This document shows positions 60,708 to 64,000 of a stretch of DNA of 64,000 nucleotides, piece after piece. The position numbers and the translations under genes are program-made. The notes below the pieces were generated by a model. That model ran no database searches, was not told where the DNA came from, and worked only from the letters and a program-made list of their open reading frames with translations. The stretch comes from Solirubrobacter sp963848475 (lineage in GTDB: Bacteria; Actinomycetota; Thermoleophilia; Solirubrobacterales; Solirubrobacteraceae), in assembly GCA_963848475.1 (NCBI GenBank), contig CAWKDW010000021.1:124001-188000 (forward strand), written 5' to 3'. Numbering within the stretch: position 1 is the first letter of the stretch; every line of letters begins with the position of its first letter.

Positions 60708-61286
60708 CTAGCTCGAAGCGCCGCCGAGCCCGAGTTCGTCGGCGTGTGGCTCGAGCGCCGCGACCACGAACGCGACGTGCTCGTCGAAGTCGACGCCCAG
60801 CTCCTCCGCGCCGTGGCGCATCGAGTCGCGGTCGACCGCGGCGGCGAAGGCCGTCGCCTTCATCTTCTTCTTGACGGACTTGGGCGTGAGCCCGTCGATC
60901 CCCTGCGGGCGCACGTAGGCGCACGCCATGACGAAGCCCGACAGCTCGTCGACGGCGTAGAGGGTCTTCTCCATCGGCGAGTCGCGCGAGACCTCGAGGT
61001 AGTCGGCGTGCGAGGCGACCGCGCGCACCATGTCCTGCGGGAACCCGAGCCGCTCGAGCTCGGCGAGGGCGTAGCGCGGATGCCCGGTGTGAAGATCCGG
61101 ATAGCGCTCGTAGTCGAGGTCGTGGAGCATTCCCACGAGCCCCCAGCGCTCTTCATCCTCGCCGAACTTCCCCGCGTACGCGCGCATGCAGGCCTCTACG
61201 GCGAGCACGTGGCGGCGCAGGCTCTCCGACGCCGTCCAATCGCAGAACAGCGCCCAGGCTTCATCACGCGTCATGGGCAACGACAT
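60708..61286 (-). CDS. HD-domain (HDIG) hydrolase-like protein
   Basis: A 192-residue soluble HD-fold protein. It has RRHVLAVEACMRAYAGKFGED, then the paired metal ligands in LVGMLHDLDYERYPD, GHPRYALAELERLGFP, VRAVASHADYLE and YAVDELSGFVMACAYVRP. This arrangement is that of small HDIG proteins, phosphohydrolases of unknown substrate. It is followed 11 bp later by the dehydrogenase on the same strand and is divergent from murA with 26 bp between starts. Confidence 0.8.
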   Translation of the reverse strand: MSLPMTRDEAWALFCDWTASESLRRHVLAVEACMRAYAGKFGEDEERWGLVGMLHDLDYERYPDLHTGHPRYALAELERLGFPQDMVRAVASHADYLEVSRDSPMEKTLYAVDELSGFVMACAYVRPQGIDGLTPKSVKKKMKATAFAAAVDRDSMRHGAEELGVDFDEHVAFVVAALEPHADELGLGGASS

Positions 61287-61312
61287 CGAGTCGGTAGCCT
61301 AGCCGCGCCCCT

Positions 61313-62599
61313 ATGGAGAAGTTCGTGATCGAAGGCGGCGTGCCGCTGTCCGGCACCGTCGTGCCCGCCGGAAACAAGAACGCCGCGCTGCCGCTGCTGG
61401 CCTGCGCGTTGCTCACCGAGGAACGGGTGACGCTGCACAACGTGCCGCGGATCCGTGACACGGAAGCGCTGCTCGAGCTGCTCGCCGATCTCGGCGTGAC
61501 GGTCGAGCGGCCGGAGCCCAACACCGTCGTGATGTGTGCCGCGAACATCCGCGGGACCGACGTCGATGCCGATCTCGCAGAGCGGATTCGCGCCTCGTTC
61601 CTGGCCGCGGGCCCGCTGCTGGCGCGCTTCGGCTCGGCGACGATGCCGCCGCCCGGCGGCGACGTGATCGGCCGCCGCAGGCTGGATCCGCACCTCGATG
61701 CGTTCCGGGCGCTGGGCGCCACGGTCGAGCACGGCCGCGACATCGTCATCAAGGCGCCGGAGGGCGGCTTGACCCCGTGCGACTTCTTCATGGACGAGCC
61801 GTCCGTGATGGGCACGGAGAACGCGCTGATGGCCGCCGCCGCGACCGCGGGCACCACGGTGATCCGCAACGCCGCGTCGGAGCCGCACGTGCAGGACCTC
61901 GCGCGGATGCTCAACAAGATGGGCGCGGCGATCGAGGGCATCGGCTCCAACGTCATGCACGTCCACGGCGTGGCCACCCTCGGCGGCTGCGAGCACACGG
62001 TCAGCCCCGACCACATCGAGATCGCCTCCTTCATGGCCCTCGCGGGCGTGACCGGTGGCGAGCTGAAGATCCAGGGCTGCGTCGCCGAGGACCTGCGGAT
62101 GATCCGGCTCGTCTTCAAGCGACTCGGCCTGGACTCCTCGATGGACGACGGCGTCTGCTTCGTCCCGGGCAACCAGACGCTGCGCGTCGCGCGCGACGCC
62201 GGCGACTATCAGTCCAAGGTCGAAGACGGCCCGTGGCCGGCCTTCCCGGCCGATCTCACCTCGATCGCGGTCGCGCTGGCGACCCAGGCCGAGGGCTCGG
62301 TCCTGATCTTCGAGAAGATGTTCGAGAACCGGCTGTTCTTCGTGGACAAGCTGATCTCGATGGGCGCCGAGATCACGATCTGCGACCCGCACCGGGCGAT
62401 CGTCATCGGCCCGCGCCAGCTGCGTGGCGCGCGCGTCTCCTCGCCCGACATCCGCGCCGGCATGGCGATGCTGATCGCCGCCGTCTGCGCCAAGGGGACG
62501 AGCGAGATCCACAACGTGCGCGACATCGACCGCGGCTACGAGCGCATCGACGAGCGCCTGCGCGACCTCGGCGCGAACCTCGAGCGCGTCCCGGCGTGA
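61313..62599 (+). CDS. murA: UDP-N-acetylglucosamine 1-carboxyvinyltransferase, Asp117 variant
   Basis: MurA transfers enolpyruvate to UDP-GlcNAc in the first committed step of peptidoglycan synthesis. It has 428 residues and is intact. It shows GNKNAALPLLACALLT with the catalytic Lys22, and the inside-out barrel repeats ending CAKGTSEIHNVRDIDRGYERI. The active-site loop reads PPPGGDVIGRRRLDPH with Asp at 117 (codon 61661-61663), where most MurAs have Cys. The same change occurs in Mycobacterium tuberculosis and Chlamydia and gives natural fosfomycin resistance. The stop overlaps the hisZ GTG. Confidence 0.95.
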   Translation: MEKFVIEGGVPLSGTVVPAGNKNAALPLLACALLTEERVTLHNVPRIRDTEALLELLADLGVTVERPEPNTVVMCAANIRGTDVDADLAERIRASFLAAGPLLARFGSATMPPPGGDVIGRRRLDPHLDAFRALGATVEHGRDIVIKAPEGGLTPCDFFMDEPSVMGTENALMAAAATAGTTVIRNAASEPHVQDLARMLNKMGAAIEGIGSNVMHVHGVATLGGCEHTVSPDHIEIASFMALAGVTGGELKIQGCVAEDLRMIRLVFKRLGLDSSMDDGVCFVPGNQTLRVARDAGDYQSKVEDGPWPAFPADLTSIAVALATQAEGSVLIFEKMFENRLFFVDKLISMGAEITICDPHRAIVIGPRQLRGARVSSPDIRAGMAMLIAAVCAKGTSEIHNVRDIDRGYERIDERLRDLGANLERVPA

Positions 62600-63529
62600 T
62601 CCACCCGATCCCCAGTGGCACGCGTGACGTCCTCCCGGACGAGCTGGGGGAGCTGCGCGTGATCACCGACGGGATGCGGGCGGTGTTCGACGAGCGCGGC
62701 TACGGCGAGGTCGCGACGCCTGCGCTGGAGTACGAGGAGGTCCTGACGCGCGGCGATCCCGCCGCCGCCGACCCCGCGTACCGGCTGTTCGACGAGCACG
62801 GCAACGTGCTCGTGCTGCGTTCGGACATGACGATCCCGATCGCCCGCGTCGTCGCCACGCGCTACGCGACCTCGGAGATCCCGCTCCGCTTCTGTTACGT
62901 CCAGAACGCCTATCGCGCCGTGCGCCAGCACCGCGGGCAGCCGCGCGAGATCCTGCAGGCCGGGATCGAGCTCGTCGGCGCGCCCGGGCCGGAGGGGACC
63001 GCCGAGGCGGTCTCGGTCCTCTGCGCGGCGCTCGACGCCGCCGGTCTGGTCTCCTACCGGGTGGGCCTGGGCGACGCGGGCCTGTTCGGGCGCGCGCTCG
63101 AGCGCGCCGGGGTGCCGGAGGCGCTCGCGGCCGAAGATCCTGCACGAGCTCGCCACGCGCGACCTGGTCGGGCTGGAGCGTGAGCTCAAGCGCGCCGGCG
63201 CCGATTCGGAGCTGCTCGATCTCGCCCGCACCCGCGGCGGGATCGCGGTGCTCGAGGGCGTGCCCGAGGCCGAGCCGCTGCGGGCGCTCTACGGCGGGCT
63301 GGCCGACGACGTGCGCGAGCGTGCGATCTTCGACCTCGGCCTCGTGCGGACGCTCGGCTACTACACCGGCGCCGTCTTCGAGGTCTATGACGCCGCGTTC
63401 GGCGCGCCGATCGGCGGCGGCGGGCGCTACGACGACCTGCTCGGGCGCTTCGGGCGCGAGCTCCCCGCCTGCGGTTGGGCGCTGGATGTCGAACGCGTCC
63501 ACCTGGCACGGCTGGAGGAAGGACGATGA
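62596..63529 (+). CDS. hisZ: ATP phosphoribosyltransferase regulatory subunit (single frameshift)
   Basis: HisZ is a catalytically dead HisRS paralog that pairs with short-form HisG to regulate the first step of histidine synthesis. It starts IHPIPSGTRDVLPDELGEL and carries class II synthetase motifs 2 and 3: VLRSDMTIPIARVVATRY, FCYVQNAYRAVRQHRGQPRE, and GAPIGGGGRYDDLLGRFG. The frame breaks near 63133; dropping one G gives LAAKILHELATRDLVGLE and the rest of the protein. Corrected length is about 310 residues, lacking an anticodon-binding domain as expected. Overlaps of 4 bp tie it to murA and hisG. Confidence 0.92.
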
Positions 63530-64000
63530 GCGGCCTGCGGATCGCCGTCCCGCGCGGAGCGATGTTCAAGGAGACGCTCGACGCGCTCGACGGGCTCGGG
63601 ATCGACACGTCCGAGGTGCGCTCCAACGACCGCAAGCTGCTCTTCGAGGACGCCGGGATCATCACGATGCGGCCGTCGGACGTCCCGACCTATGTCGAGG
63701 CGGGCGCGGCGGATCTGGGCATCACCGGCAAGGACGTGCTGGCCGAGCAGGGCGAGCGCGGCGTCTACGAGCTGGTCGACCTCGGCTTCGGGCCGTGCAC
63801 GATGGTCTTCGCGACCGTCGCGGGCGAGGATCCCGCGGCCGAGGCGCTGCGGCGGCTCGGGATGATGCGCGTCGCGACCAAGTACTCGCGGATCGCCGGC
63901 GAGTACTTCGAGCGCACCGGCCGCCAGGTCGAGCTCGTCGAGGTCAAGGGCTCCGTCGAGCTGGCGCCGCTGACCGGCATGGTCCACGCGATCGTCGACC
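63526..64000 (+). CDS. hisG: ATP phosphoribosyltransferase catalytic subunit, short form (3' truncated by window)
   Basis: HisG joins ATP and PRPP in the first step of histidine synthesis. The first 158 residues are visible: LRIAVPRGAMFKETLDALDG, FEDAGIITMRPSDVPTYVEAG, DLGITGKDVLAEQG, and the PRPP-binding region ELVEVKGSVELAPLTG. The ATG overlaps the hisZ stop (ATGA at 63526-63529). Presence of hisZ predicts the short HisG form without the C-terminal regulatory domain. The end lies beyond the window. Confidence 0.93.
   Translation, partial: MSGLRIAVPRGAMFKETLDALDGLGIDTSEVRSNDRKLLFEDAGIITMRPSDVPTYVEAGAADLGITGKDVLAEQGERGVYELVDLGFGPCTMVFATVAGEDPAAEALRRLGMMRVATKYSRIAGEYFERTGRQVELVEVKGSVELAPLTGMVHAIVD

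Overview
The window is bacterial, very GC-rich and densely coded. It carries one 16S-23S-5S rRNA operon, a menaquinone pathway, a MurA with the mycobacterial-type active-site Asp, an F420/FMN split-barrel protein and several putatively leaderless promoters. Together these point to a high-GC actinobacterium. The gene content and the 16S look most like the Thermoleophilia/Solirubrobacterales; that placement is inference from pattern, not a computed match.

Layout. 1-1782: ilvB (5' cut) and ilvN. 1799-10725: an almost complete menaquinone cluster (menF; menD with two small genes, divergent from menH; menB-menA-menC plus a small acidic gene, divergent from menE). 10678-12890: AbiEi/DUF559 protein, GNAT, methyltransferase. 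12902-15701: ilvC, a 35-codon aminotransferase remnant, serA. 15751-19319: HD-GYP protein, then nagA and a GlmS-like SIS isomerase. 19322-27918: potA-D-B-C polyamine importer, PucR regulator, class III aminotransferase and FAD amine oxidase, read as a putrescine uptake and catabolism locus. 27970-29041: DUF2278 and PPOX proteins. 29059-37774: leucine/isoleucine block (leu leader peptide, leuA, patatin, XRE-cupin regulator, leuC, leuD, leuB, ilvE, cimA), followed by a DegT aminotransferase. 38860-45176: GNAT, argH, DNA glycosylase, class A PBP, tyrS. 45180-50670: rRNA operon. 50681-59050: GNAT, a secreted hydrolase, a secreted beta-helix protein, a small unknown, DUF389, VOC and an ECF sigma factor. 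59095-64000: YbjN-like protein, an isocitrate/isopropylmalate-type dehydrogenase, HD protein, murA, hisZ, hisG (3' cut).

How it fits together. Most of the window is core metabolism: branched-chain amino acids (ilvBNCE, leuABCD, cimA), serine, arginine, histidine, menaquinone and cell wall. The genes are packed into overlapping ATGA/GTGA operons with very short divergent intergenic gaps. No insertion sequence, prophage, CRISPR array or tRNA gene was seen.

A major caution: at least 18 otherwise well-conserved genes, including tyrS, leuA, leuC and hisZ, are broken by single-base indels, mostly +1. Removing one base restores the family sequence each time. This looks like uncorrected sequencing error rather than gene decay, so frameshifted genes are annotated here as whole CDSs with the break point stated. 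The most interesting biological signals are a leucine-rich leader peptide whose Leu codons pair with RNA just upstream of leuA, a family of short covarying intergenic stem-loops, an orphan 35-bp palindrome, and the collapsed aminotransferase between ilvC and serA.
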